Shown here piece after piece: positions 53,481-61,940 of a DNA stretch of 64,000 bases. A model generated the notes under the pieces. The model saw only the letters and a list, made by a program, of their open reading frames with translations, did not search any database and had not been told where the DNA came from. Made by a program: the position numbers and the translations under genes. Source of the stretch: Frateuria_A sp035944355 (GTDB lineage: Bacteria > Pseudomonadota > Gammaproteobacteria > Xanthomonadales > Rhodanobacteraceae); contig NZ_DASZBH010000010.1 of the NCBI RefSeq assembly GCF_035944355.1, forward strand, positions 124,001 through 188,000. Direction: 5' to 3'. How positions within the stretch are numbered: the stretch's first letter is position 1; every line of letters starts with the position of its first letter.

Positions 53481-53510
53481 GCCTGCCGGTCTGAGCCTGC
53501 CGGTCTGAGC
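53473..53510 (+). repeat. 14-bp tandem repeat at the secD stop codon
   Basis: CGGTCTGAGCCTGC occurs twice in full and a third time for ten bases. The first unit contains the last codons and stop (TGA) of secD; the others lie in the gap to secF. Copy-number change would not alter SecD but would change the secD-secF spacing. Confidence 0.9.
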
Positions 53511-53578
53511 ATGGAAGAGTGCGGCCACGGACGGGCCGCTTTACCCCGGAGACGAATCTCCGTACAGAGAATCCCACG

Positions 53579-54553
53579 ATGGAAATCTTCAACCACAACG
53601 CCAACGTGCCCTTCCTGCGCATGCGCAAGGTCAGCGTGGCCATCGCCATCCTGCTGGTGATCGCGTCGGTCGTGCTGATCTTCACCCGCGGGCTCAACTA
53701 CGGCCTGGATTTCACCGGCGGCATCTCGGTGGAGGTCAAATACGCCAACACCATCGACATCGGCGACGTGCGCAAGGCGCTGGACGAGGCCGGCATCGAG
53801 AACCCGGTGGTGCAGAGCCTGGGCGGCTCGCGCCAGGTGGTGATCCGCCTGCAGCCGAAGGACGACAAGGCCGCCGCCGCGGCCACCGCCGGCCAGAGCG
53901 AGTCGGCCCGGGCCGACAAGGTCGCCGCCGACGTGATGGCGGCGCTCAAGAAGGAGCGTCCGGACGCCACCCTGAGCAGCCGCAACTTCGTCACCGCGCA
54001 GGTCGGCGACGAGCTCAAGAGCGACGGCTCGATCGCGGCGATCTTCGTGATCATCGGCATCGGCATCTACCTGTGGATCCGCTTCGAGCGGCGCTTCGCG
54101 GTGGCGGCGCTGCTCACCGAAGTGCACGACACGCTGGTGACGCTGGGCGTGATCGCGCTGGTGCAGCGCGAGTTCGACATGACCGTGCTGGCCTCGGTGC
54201 TGGCGGTGATCGGCTACTCGATCAACGACAAGGTGGTGGTGTTCGACCGTATCCGCGAACTGTTCCGCCTCTCCCGCAAGGCCGAGCCGGAGGAGATCCT
54301 CAACCGCTCGATCAACACCACGCTGTCGCGAACCATCATCACCTCGCTGTTCACCGGTATCACCATGGCGGCGCTGTATTTCTTCGGCGGCACGGCGGTG
54401 CACGGCTTTGCGATCACCATGCTGATCGGCATCGTGGTGGGCACGCTGTCCTCGATCTTCGTGGCCAGCCCGATCCTGCTGTGGCTGGGCGTATCGAAGA
54501 AGGACCTGATGCCGCAGACCAAGGACAACCCGGAGCTGGCGCGCCGGCCCTAG
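53579..54553 (+). CDS. secF: Protein translocase subunit SecF
   Basis: Partner of SecD, 324 residues. First helix ('VSVAIAILLVIASVVLIFTRG'), the family segment 'LNYGLDFTGGISVEVKY', a periplasmic domain and five further helices, with 'VIGYSINDKVVVFDRIRELF' and 'NRSINTTLSRTIITSLFTG' as membrane-domain signatures. The start follows CGGAGA...CCCACG at modest spacing; an upstream in-frame ATG near 53519 is not supported by family length. A terminator follows. Confidence 0.96.
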   Translation: MEIFNHNANVPFLRMRKVSVAIAILLVIASVVLIFTRGLNYGLDFTGGISVEVKYANTIDIGDVRKALDEAGIENPVVQSLGGSRQVVIRLQPKDDKAAAAATAGQSESARADKVAADVMAALKKERPDATLSSRNFVTAQVGDELKSDGSIAAIFVIIGIGIYLWIRFERRFAVAALLTEVHDTLVTLGVIALVQREFDMTVLASVLAVIGYSINDKVVVFDRIRELFRLSRKAEPEEILNRSINTTLSRTIITSLFTGITMAALYFFGGTAVHGFAITMLIGIVVGTLSSIFVASPILLWLGVSKKDLMPQTKDNPELARRP

Positions 54554-54575
54554 CCGGGTCCCCAGCCCTCGAAAG

Positions 54576-54603
54576 AGCCCGGCCCGTGCCGGGCTTTTTC
54601 TTT
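54576..54603 (+). terminator. Intrinsic terminator after secF
   Basis: Eight-bp stem AGCCCGGC / GCCGGGCT with a CCGT loop, followed by T-rich sequence (TTTTCTTTT). It ends the queA-tgt-yajC-secDF region. Confidence 0.9.
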
Positions 54604-54819
54604 TGGGGCCAGCGTCCGCTCGCCTGCCCGGCACCCGCCGCGACGGGCCCGCCCTGCGCCGGCGATCGATTCCGCCCAGGGCTGCGTCCAGACGGGGGGG
54701 CGGAGCGCCCTGGCGTCCGGGATCCTGCCGGCATTCCATACCCATCCTGCCGCGTTCAATTTTTCCGCCGCACGACCGATAACCGTGGAGGCTGCAAGGT
54801 GCGCGCCCCGGAGTTTGAA

Positions 54820-55689
54820 ATGCTGGTCTTGGTTGGAACCTTCATCGTGATCGGCTGCGTGCTGGGCGGCTACGTGATGTCGCACGGGCAACTGCTGGCG
54901 CTGTGGCAGCCATACGAATTGCTGATCATTTTCGGCGGAGCGATCGGCGCCTTTCTCACCGCCAACTCCAGCAAGGTGGTCAAGGCGGCCCTGCGCGAGG
55001 CGGCGGCCCTGGTGAAGGGCCCGGCCTACCGCAAGCAGGACTACGTGGACCTGCTTGCGCTGCTCTACGACATCTTCGGCGTGATGCGCAAGGAAGGCGT
55101 GCTGGGCATGGAATCGCACATCGAGGACCCGCAGGCGAGCCCGGTGTTCTCGGCCTATCCGCGCCTGCTCGGCGAGCACCACCTGGTGGAATTCATCACC
55201 GACTGCCTGCGCCTGATCGTGGGCGGCAGCATGGAGCCGCACGAACTGGAGGCCTTGCTGGACGCCGAGGTCGAGAACCACCACCACGAGGCCGAGGCGC
55301 CTTCGCAGGCGGTGGCCAAGATGGCCGACGCGCTGCCCGGCTTCGGCATCGTGGCCGCCGTGCTCGGCATCGTCACCACGATGTCCAACCTGGGCGGCGA
55401 TACCTCGCGCATCGGCGAGCACATCGCCGGCGCGCTGGTCGGCACCTTCCTGGGGATCCTGCTGTGCTATGGCTTCATCGGCCCGCTGGCCGCGGCGATG
55501 GAGAGCCGCGTGCGCGAGGACGGCAAGGCCTACGAGTGCGTGAAGGTGGCCCTGCTGGCCAACCTGCGCGGCTACAACCCCAAGGTGGCGGTGGAGTTCG
55601 CGCGCAAGGTGCTGTCGGCGCATGCGCGCCCGAACTTCCAGGACCTGGAGGACCATCTCAAGGGCGCCCGCGCCGGAGCCGGTGCATGA
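54820..55689 (+). CDS. motA: Flagellar motor stator protein MotA
   Basis: Stator subunit that with MotB forms the proton channel turning the flagellar rotor. 289 residues with four transmembrane helices ('LVGTFIVIGCVLGGYVM', 'YELLIIFGGAIGAFL', 'FGIVAAVLGIVTTM', 'GTFLGILLCYGFIGPLAAAM'), the cytoplasmic loop 'VMRKEGVLGMESHIEDP' and the channel prolines in 'LPGFGIVA' and 'FIGPLAA'. ATG chosen for its GGAG site; a GTG seven codons upstream is also preceded by GGAGG. Stop overlaps motB by four bases. Confidence 0.95.
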   Translation: MLVLVGTFIVIGCVLGGYVMSHGQLLALWQPYELLIIFGGAIGAFLTANSSKVVKAALREAAALVKGPAYRKQDYVDLLALLYDIFGVMRKEGVLGMESHIEDPQASPVFSAYPRLLGEHHLVEFITDCLRLIVGGSMEPHELEALLDAEVENHHHEAEAPSQAVAKMADALPGFGIVAAVLGIVTTMSNLGGDTSRIGEHIAGALVGTFLGILLCYGFIGPLAAAMESRVREDGKAYECVKVALLANLRGYNPKVAVEFARKVLSAHARPNFQDLEDHLKGARAGAGA

Positions 55690-56741
55690 GCGAGGGAGGC
55701 GGTGCGCCGATCATCATCAAGCGGGTGAGGAAGCGGGCTCACGGCCACCATGGCGGCGCCTGGAAGGTGGCCTACGCCGATTTCGTCACGGCGATGATGG
55801 CGTTCTTCCTGGTGATGTGGATCCTGGGCGCCGGTACGCGCGAGCAGAAGGCGGCGATCTCCGAGTACTTCAAGAACCCCAGCATGACGCCGGGCAACGC
55901 GACCGTGGCGCCGCCCGGGCGCATGGGGCCGGGTGGCGCCAGCGACGCGGCCGTCCAGCTGGGCGGTGCGATGGACCTGTCGCACGGTCCGGGCAAGGAT
56001 CGCCACAACGGCCCGCCCGGCGCGGCCTCCAAGGAAGAGATCGACAAGCGCGCCCGCGCGCAGGAAAAGGCGCGCCTGCAGGAGCTCATGCAGCAGCTCA
56101 ACGCGGCCATCCAGAAGAGCCAGGCGCTGGCGCCGTTCAAGGACCAGCTATTGCTGGACATCACGCCCGAGGGCCTGCGCATCCAGATCGTGGACAAGCT
56201 CAACCGCCCGATGTTCGACACCGGCAGCGCGCAGCTCAAGGACTACACGCGCCTGATCCTCGGCGAGGTGGGCACCTTCATCAACCGCGTGCCCAACCGC
56301 GTCAGCATCACCGGCCACACCGACGATGCGCCCTACGCCAACGAGCAGGACTACAGCAACTGGGAGCTCTCCACCGACCGCGCCAACGCCGCGCGCCGCG
56401 CGCTGCTGGCCGGCGGCATGGAGAAGGGCAAGACCGCGCGCGTGCTGGGCCTGGCCGCATCGGTGCCGCTGGACAAGGGTCACCCGGACAATCCGATCAA
56501 CCGGCGCATCAGCATCATCGTGATGACCAAGCAGGCGGAGGCGGCGGCGCTGTCGCAGGACGTGGTGGATGGCAACCCGGCGCCGGCCGCGCGCATGCCG
56601 ACGGCGGCGCTGGTTCCTGCGGCCGCGCCAGCCGGGGCCTCGCCCGCACCTGAAAAGCAGGCCGGCACGCCGCACGCGGACGAACCGGTCGCCGTGAGCG
56701 CCTTGCCGGTGCCGCCCACCTTGCGCCCGGCCGGGCGCTGA
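55686..56741 (+). CDS. motB: Flagellar motor stator protein MotB
   Basis: 351 residues. A basic N-terminus precedes a single helix with the proton-carrying D32 ('YADFVTAMMAFFLVMWILG'), then a periplasmic linker and an OmpA-like peptidoglycan-binding domain ('SITGHTDDAPYANEQDYSNW', 'LSTDRANAARRALLAGG', 'NPINRRISIIV'). The C-terminal 60 residues are alanine/proline-rich and look disordered, longer than in E. coli MotB. No other flagellar genes lie near, so this pair is an isolated stator module. Confidence 0.95.
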   Translation: MSEGGGAPIIIKRVRKRAHGHHGGAWKVAYADFVTAMMAFFLVMWILGAGTREQKAAISEYFKNPSMTPGNATVAPPGRMGPGGASDAAVQLGGAMDLSHGPGKDRHNGPPGAASKEEIDKRARAQEKARLQELMQQLNAAIQKSQALAPFKDQLLLDITPEGLRIQIVDKLNRPMFDTGSAQLKDYTRLILGEVGTFINRVPNRVSITGHTDDAPYANEQDYSNWELSTDRANAARRALLAGGMEKGKTARVLGLAASVPLDKGHPDNPINRRISIIVMTKQAEAAALSQDVVDGNPAPAARMPTAALVPAAAPAGASPAPEKQAGTPHADEPVAVSALPVPPTLRPAGR

Positions 56742-56745
56742 GGGC

Positions 56746-58227
56746 TCAGTCTTCCGGCACGGCCGGCAGCGGTATGGCGATATGGCAGGCCAGCCCGTCT
56801 TCACGGTAGTCGAAGCTCACCGCGCCGTTGCGCGCGGGATCGAGCGAACGCTCGATCAGGCGGGTGCCGAAGCCCTTGCGGGCGGGCGGCGACACCGGCG
56901 GGCCGCCATGCTCGACCCAGTCCAGATGGAGGACGCGTCCATCCGCGCCGTCGGTGACCCGCCAATGGATGCGCACGCCGCCGCCGCGGTCGCCCAGCGC
57001 GCCGTACTTGATCGCGTTGGTGGCCAGCTCGTGCAGGGCCATGGCGAAGGCCAGCGCATGCTGCGGCGGCAGCCGCACGCGCGGGCCGTCGATCTCGAAG
57101 CGCTCGCTGCCGCGGAAGTTGTGCGAGCGCGCCATCTGCCGGACCAGCTCGCTCAGCAGCGCGCTCTGCCAGTGCTCGCGCGTGAGCACGTCGTGGGCGT
57201 GCGAGAGCGAGATCAGCCGGGCGTTGAACACCTCGGCCGCGCTTTCCACCGAGGTGGCGCCGCTGAAGGATTGCGCCGCCAGTGACTGCACGATCGCTAG
57301 GGTATTCTTCACCCGGTGGTTGAGCTCGTTGATCATGGTGCGCTGTTGCTGCTCGGCCAGCTTGCGCTCCCCCACGTCGACGATCAGGCCCGCGAAGCAG
57401 GTCGGCCGGTGGTCGGCGTCGTGCTCGCAGCGGCCGGAGGCCTCGACCCACAGGTAGCCCTCATCGGGCTGGAGAATGCGGTACTGGCAGCGGTAGGGCG
57501 CACCGGTGTTCAGGCTCTCCCGGACGCGCTCTTCCACCTCGGGCAGGTCCTTCGGGTGGATGCGCTGAAGGAAGACCGAAACCGGCAGTCCGGCAGCCGC
57601 CTCCGCCGGGTCGAGCGAGAAGCTGCGCGCGAAACGGCTGTCGGCCGTCACCCGGTCGTTCTGCACGTCCCACAGCCAGGTGCCGATCACCGCGCCGGCG
57701 TCGAGCGCGAGTTCCACCTGTTCGCGGGCGCGTTGGTAGCCGCGTTCGGCCAGCACGCGAGTGGTGGTTTCCACCACGATCGCGAGGAAGCCGCGCGGCA
57801 CGCCCTCGCCATCGCGCAGCGGCGTGTAGTCCAGGTCGAGCCAGACGTCCTCGGCATGGCCGTTGCGGAACAGCACCAGCGGCTGGTCCTTGAAGGAGAG
57901 CGAGCCGCCCGCCAGGGTGACGTCGAGCACGTGCTGGTTGAAGTCGGCCACCTCCGGCCAGGCGGCCAGCACGTTCAGGCCCAGCAGGGAAGGATGGCGG
58001 CCGCCGGCGAAGCCGGCATAGGCGTCGTTGTAGATGAGCTGTGCGTCGGGTCCCCAGGCCATCACCATCGGCAGCTGGCTGGAGAGGACGATGTCCACGG
58101 CGGTGCGCAACGCCTGCGGCCATTGTTCCAGCGGACCCAGCGCCGTCGCTGCCCAGTCGTAGCCGCGCACGCGTGCGGGCATGTCTGGTGGGGATCGCAT
58201 GCGTTCAGTGTCGTCCATGGCGGGCAT
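56746..58227 (-). CDS. PAS-containing sensor histidine kinase, HisKA_2/HWE type
   Basis: About 493 residues, cytoplasmic. Two PAS units ('LSSQLPMVMAWGPDAQLIYND' region; 'GTWLWDVQNDRVTADSRFAR' to 'DVGERKLAEQQQ') precede a kinase core of the short HWE/HisKA_2 class: 'INELNHRVKNTLAIVQSLAA' with the phospho-accepting histidine, 'MALHELATNAIKYGALG' and 'RKGFGTRLIERSLDP'. Such kinases often act on PhyR-like or single-domain receivers. The N-terminal module ('LGPLEQWPQALRTAVDIVL') is a paralogue of that in the hybrid kinase near 35 kb. Start uncertain between 58218, 58227 and a TTG at 58251. Confidence 0.88.
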   Translation of the reverse strand: MPAMDDTERMRSPPDMPARVRGYDWAATALGPLEQWPQALRTAVDIVLSSQLPMVMAWGPDAQLIYNDAYAGFAGGRHPSLLGLNVLAAWPEVADFNQHVLDVTLAGGSLSFKDQPLVLFRNGHAEDVWLDLDYTPLRDGEGVPRGFLAIVVETTTRVLAERGYQRAREQVELALDAGAVIGTWLWDVQNDRVTADSRFARSFSLDPAEAAAGLPVSVFLQRIHPKDLPEVEERVRESLNTGAPYRCQYRILQPDEGYLWVEASGRCEHDADHRPTCFAGLIVDVGERKLAEQQQRTMINELNHRVKNTLAIVQSLAAQSFSGATSVESAAEVFNARLISLSHAHDVLTREHWQSALLSELVRQMARSHNFRGSERFEIDGPRVRLPPQHALAFAMALHELATNAIKYGALGDRGGGVRIHWRVTDGADGRVLHLDWVEHGGPPVSPPARKGFGTRLIERSLDPARNGAVSFDYREDGLACHIAIPLPAVPED

Positions 58228-58290
58228 GGTGTACGTAGGTAGCTGGAGCAACTATAGAACCAGCCCATGCAGCGTATGTCATGCGTCGCG

Positions 58291-58992
58291 CTATCGCAGC
58301 CGCTCGTCGAGCTCGGCCAGCCGTGCGGGCGTGCCGACGTCGGTCCAGGTCCCGCGGTGGTGCTTGCCGTGCGCCCGGCCTGCGGCCATGGCCGCCCGCA
58401 GCAGCGGAGCGAGCTTGAAGCGCGCGGGCGCCGCCTCCGCGCAGGCCGCTTCGCCGATCACTGCGCGCCAGTCCCGCAGCAGTTCCGGCCGGTACACGCC
58501 GATGCCGCTGAAGGTCAGCCGTGGTTCGCCCTCGGCGTGCAAGCGGCCTTCGGCGTCGAGCATGAAATCGCCCTGCGGGTGGTGTGCGGGGTTGTCCACC
58601 ATCACCAGGTGGGCGAGGCCCTGCGGCTGCGGCGGCAGGGCGGCGTAGTCCACGTCGCTGTGGATGTCGCCGTTCACGGCCAGGAACGGCGCGTCGCCCA
58701 GCAGCGGCAGCGCGTTGAGCATGCCGCCGCCGGTCTCCAGCGGCGTCGGTCCTTCATAGGCATAGCGGATGCGCAGGCCCCAGCGGCTGCCGTCGCCGAG
58801 CGCCTCGGGGAACTGCTCGGCCAGGTGCGAGGTGTTGATGACCACGTAATGCACGCCGGCGGCGGCGAGTTTTTCCAGGTGCCACGCGATCAGCGGTTTG
58901 CCGCCGGCTTCCAGCAGCGGTTTGGGGCGACGGTCGGTGAGCGGGCGCATGCGCTCGCCCAGGCCGGCGGCGAAGATCAGTGCGTGCCTCAT
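58291..58992 (-). CDS. murU: N-acetylmuramate alpha-1-phosphate uridylyltransferase
   Basis: 233-residue nucleotidyltransferase of the RmlA/GlmU fold. Opening 'LIFAAGLGERMRPLTDRRPKPLLE' holds the nucleotide-binding loop and lysine; 'FLAVNGDIHSDVDY' the metal-binding aspartate; 'RGTWTDVGTPARLAELD' the end motif. With AmgK it forms the MurU recycling route, which returns MurNAc from cell-wall turnover directly to UDP-MurNAc and bypasses de novo synthesis (the fosfomycin-sensitive step). Four-base overlap with amgK upstream. Confidence 0.93.
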   Translation of the reverse strand: MRHALIFAAGLGERMRPLTDRRPKPLLEAGGKPLIAWHLEKLAAAGVHYVVINTSHLAEQFPEALGDGSRWGLRIRYAYEGPTPLETGGGMLNALPLLGDAPFLAVNGDIHSDVDYAALPPQPQGLAHLVMVDNPAHHPQGDFMLDAEGRLHAEGEPRLTFSGIGVYRPELLRDWRAVIGEAACAEAAPARFKLAPLLRAAMAAGRAHGKHHRGTWTDVGTPARLAELDERLR

Positions 58993-60113
58993 GCGGCTAC
59001 CGGCTTGGTGATGTCGCGACTGCCGACGCAGCGCTCGACCAGCGCGGCGAAGTCGGCCAGTTCCGGGTAGCGGCCGGCCACGCCCAACACGTAACCGAGC
59101 ACGCGCGGCAGGTCGGTGAGGTAGCCCGGCTTGCCGTCGCGGTACCACAGGCGGCAGAAGATGCCGAGCACCTTGATGTGCCGCTGCAGGCCGATCAGGT
59201 CGAACCAGCGGCGGAAGCGCATGGTGTCGACCGATGGATCGATCAGGCCGGCATCCACGGCGCAGCGGCGGTAGGCCTCGGCCCAGTCCAGCACGCGCGC
59301 CTCGTCCCAGGCGATGTAGCAGTCGCGCAGCAGCGAGGCCAGGTCGTAGGCGAGCGGGCCGTACAGCGCGCCCTGGAAATCAATGATGCCGGGGCTCAAG
59401 AGCCCCGGCGCAATGATGCCGGGGCCCGAGGGTTCTGGCGCGATGATGCCGGGGCCCGAGCGTTCCGCCGCGATGATGCCGGGATTCGACAGCGGCGCCG
59501 GATCGGCCGGCGGCTCGACGATCAGCAGATTGCGGCTGTGGAAGTCGCGGTGCACGAACACGCGCGGCTGCTCGGCGGCGGCGTGCAGCAGCACGGTGAA
59601 GGCCTGCTCGATCACGTCCCACTCCTCGCACTCGGGCGTGTAGCCCAGGTGGCGCTGCAGGAACCATTCGGGCATCAGCTCCAGTTCCCGCTGCAGGAAG
59701 GCGTGGTTGTAGGGCGCCAGCGAGGAGCCGTCGACCGTGCTCTGGATGCGCAGCAGCGCCTCCATCGCCTGGCCGTAGAGCGCATCGGCGCTGGACGCGT
59801 CCAGGGCGGGCAGGTAGAGCCGCTGGCCCAGGTCCTCGATCAGCAGAAAGCCCTGCGCCAGGTCGTGCGCCCGCACGGCCGGCACGTGCAGGCCGGCGGC
59901 GCGCAGGCGCTCACCGATGGCCAGCCAGGGGGCGGGATCTTCCAGCGCCGGGGGCGAGTCCATCACGATCCAGCTGCCGCCGTCGCAATGCGTGCGCCAG
60001 TAGCTGCGGAAACTGGCGTCGGCGGAAGCGGGTTCCAGGGTGAGCGAGTCGTCGTGGAGGGCGGCGCGGGCCCAGGCGAGGCGGTCGGCGGCGCGGTCGG
60101 AAGCGGCGGTCAT
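58989..60113 (-). CDS. amgK: N-acetylmuramate/N-acetylglucosamine kinase with an in-frame repeat insertion
   Basis: 374-residue sugar kinase of the aminoglycoside phosphotransferase fold that phosphorylates MurNAc or GlcNAc at C1 for MurU. Visible: 'SFRSYWR' (ATP-binding start), 'FLLIEDLGQRLYL', the catalytic HRDFHSRNLL loop and the metal-binding IDFQG. Between these two, where relatives have only a few residues before PGxIDFQ, there are about 30 extra residues built of ten-residue units (SNPGIIAAER, SGPGIIAPEP, SGPGIIAPGL, then LSPGIIDFQG). Other parts are complete, so the enzyme may still be active, but the insert sits right at the active site. Confidence 0.9.
   Translation of the reverse strand: MTAASDRAADRLAWARAALHDDSLTLEPASADASFRSYWRTHCDGGSWIVMDSPPALEDPAPWLAIGERLRAAGLHVPAVRAHDLAQGFLLIEDLGQRLYLPALDASSADALYGQAMEALLRIQSTVDGSSLAPYNHAFLQRELELMPEWFLQRHLGYTPECEEWDVIEQAFTVLLHAAAEQPRVFVHRDFHSRNLLIVEPPADPAPLSNPGIIAAERSGPGIIAPEPSGPGIIAPGLLSPGIIDFQGALYGPLAYDLASLLRDCYIAWDEARVLDWAEAYRRCAVDAGLIDPSVDTMRFRRWFDLIGLQRHIKVLGIFCRLWYRDGKPGYLTDLPRVLGYVLGVAGRYPELADFAALVERCVGSRDITKPVAA
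59381..59490. repeat. 30-bp tandem repeat array inside amgK
   Basis: Three full 30-base units and a 20-base partial unit, each beginning CAATGATGCC or CGATGATGCC followed by GGGG. The period is exactly 30, so the reading frame is kept. The first unit contains a ten-bp hairpin (GCCGGGGCTC / GAGCCCCGGC) at 59388-59409. Units differ at several bases, so the array is not a recent exact duplication. Confidence 0.93.
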
Positions 60114-60352
60114 GAGGGCGTCGGGGGTGAGGATCGCACCAGCTTAGCGAGCCGGCGAGGATGCGGTCCATCGGCACCCGCTCACTCCGCCAGCGGCACC
60201 GTGAAGACCTGCCCGCAAGCCCCGGGTTCATCTGGCGCAAGCCGCCATCGGCGATACTCGTGCAGGCGCGCCTGCGCCATGCCGTCGCTGAACCGGCCCC
60301 AGGGAAGCCTAAGGGAAACGCAGCACCACCTTTGTCCTGGAGTCCCATCCGC

Positions 60353-61636
60353 ATGACCCGACGATCCGGAAGCGCCGACCTGCCGCTGCACGGCGGACGC
60401 GTGCCGCGCTGGCTGGCCGACCGCATGACGCGGCTGGGCGCGCTGATGGCCGAGGCGATCGTGCGCGAGTACGGCCGCGACGAGCTCCTGCGCCGGCTGG
60501 CGCATCCGTTCTGGTTCCAGTCTTTCGGCGCGGTGATGGGCATGGACTGGCATTCCTCGGGCATCACCACCAGCGTGATCGGCGCGCTCAAGCGCGGGCT
60601 GGCGCCGTTGTCGGACGAACTCGGCATCCACGTCTGCGGCGGGCGCGGGAAACATTCGCGCGCCACGCCGGGTGAACTGGTCGCGATCGGCGAGAGGGTC
60701 GGCTTCGACGGCACCGCGCTGGCCACCGCCAGCCGGCTGGTGGCCAAGGTGGACAGCGCCGCGGTGCAGGACGGCTTCGACCTCTACCTGCACGGCTTCA
60801 TCGTCAGCGACGACGGCCAGTGGGTGGTGGTGCAGCAGGGCATGAACGGCGAGCGACGGCAGGCGCGGCGCTACCACTGGCTGTCGGAGAACCTCAAGAG
60901 CTTCGTCGATGATCCGCACGCGGCGGTCGATGGACCGGGGCAGGGACGCATCGTGAACCTGGCGGACCGCCGCGCGCAGGCCTCGCGCCTGGCGCAGCTG
61001 GAGCTGCTGCAGACGCTCGGTCCGGACGGGATCGCGCGCGAGCTGGCGCGCATCGAGCCCGCGCCGGTGCCTGCGCCATCCATCGACGAGCCGCTGCAAC
61101 TGGGCCTGCTGCCCCACCTGTCGATGCCCGACCACCACGACGTGCGCGGCGGCGACGTGGTCGCGCGCCGCTTGCACGGCGCGCTCGCCGCCGCGGCCGA
61201 GAACGGCCCGCGCGACTTCACCGAACTGCTGCAGGTGCCGGGCGTGGGCGCGCGCACCGTGCGCGCGCTGGCGATGGTGGCCGAGGTGGTGCACGGCGCG
61301 CCGTGCCGGTTTTCCGACCCGGCGCGCTTCTCGCTGGCGCATGGCGGCAAGGACCGCCACCCGTTTCCGGTGCCCACGCGCGTCTACGACCACACCATCG
61401 GCGTGCTCAAGTCGGCGGTGGAAAACGCCAGGCTCGGCCGCGAAGAACAACTGGCCGCACTGAAGCGCCTGGACGATCAGGCCCGCCGCCTGGAGCAATA
61501 CGCCACAGGGCCGTCGGTGGAGCAGTACATCGCGCAGGAGCGCGAGCACTCCCACGAGTACGGCGGGCGCAGCGTGTTCGGCTGGGAGCCGTCGGCGGTT
61601 GTGCCACCGGCGAGTGGCCGGAAGAAGGCGTCGTAG
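60353..61636 (+). CDS. DUF763 family protein
   Basis: 427 residues, no signal or membrane segment. N-terminal core ('ADLPLHGGRVPRWLADRMT', 'PFWFQSFGAVMGMDWHSSG', 'TSVIGALKRGLAPL', 'IHVCGGRGKHSRATPGEL') fits the DUF763 family. A helix-hairpin-helix ('LLQVPGVGARTVRALAMVAE') sits near residue 300, and 'GGKDRHPFPVPTRVYDHTIG' follows. The family was first noted in archaea; the HhH and conserved H/D/K residues suggest nucleic-acid binding, but no activity is established to my knowledge. Start ATG chosen because upstream codons look unrelated. It is a single gene divergent from amgK. Confidence 0.87.
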   Translation: MTRRSGSADLPLHGGRVPRWLADRMTRLGALMAEAIVREYGRDELLRRLAHPFWFQSFGAVMGMDWHSSGITTSVIGALKRGLAPLSDELGIHVCGGRGKHSRATPGELVAIGERVGFDGTALATASRLVAKVDSAAVQDGFDLYLHGFIVSDDGQWVVVQQGMNGERRQARRYHWLSENLKSFVDDPHAAVDGPGQGRIVNLADRRAQASRLAQLELLQTLGPDGIARELARIEPAPVPAPSIDEPLQLGLLPHLSMPDHHDVRGGDVVARRLHGALAAAAENGPRDFTELLQVPGVGARTVRALAMVAEVVHGAPCRFSDPARFSLAHGGKDRHPFPVPTRVYDHTIGVLKSAVENARLGREEQLAALKRLDDQARRLEQYATGPSVEQYIAQEREHSHEYGGRSVFGWEPSAVVPPASGRKKAS

Positions 61637-61686
61637 CCGGCGCGCGGGGCGCCCCTTCGCCTTCACGTGCCGCTTTCGCGTGAGCC

Positions 61687-61938
61687 TCACTGGTGGCGCA
61701 TGTCGCCATCGCCGATGCCCTGGCAGACGCGCCGCTCCGCGCCGCCGTCCGGTGCGACCCGAGGCGGGTCGGCGGGCTCCCGCGCAGCGGCCAAGCCTGG
61801 ATTGTCAGGCGCCGACCTGTCGGCCAGTCGCCGGGCCAGCCGCCAGTCGCTGAGGTAGCCATGCAGGAACAACTGCTCGGTCCACAGGGAAGCCATGGCG
61901 GCCAGGATGGTGGGTCGAACATCGGCGTAAATGGCCAC
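61687..61938 (-). CDS. Hypothetical 83-residue protein coupled to the GST gene
   Basis: GTG start two bases after the GST stop codon. The first part looks structured and helical ('YADVRPTILAAMASLWTEQL', 'FLHGYLSDWRLARRLADRSA'), the rest is charged and proline-rich, ending GDGDMRHQ. Third codon positions are G/C-rich as in neighbouring genes, supporting real coding. I recognise no family. It is the last gene of the minus-strand set dehydratase-GST-unknown. Confidence 0.6.
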   Translation of the reverse strand: MAIYADVRPTILAAMASLWTEQLFLHGYLSDWRLARRLADRSAPDNPGLAAAREPADPPRVAPDGGAERRVCQGIGDGDMRHQ

Positions 61939-61940
61939 GA

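Noticed and set aside
51555..53528. 657-residue minus-strand open frame opposite secD
   Set aside because: Antisense shadow with H/D/Q-rich composition; SecD is unmistakable on the other strand.
59381..59490. CRISPR-like array
   Set aside because: The 30-base units are contiguous with no spacers, keep an amgK reading frame and have no cas genes nearby.
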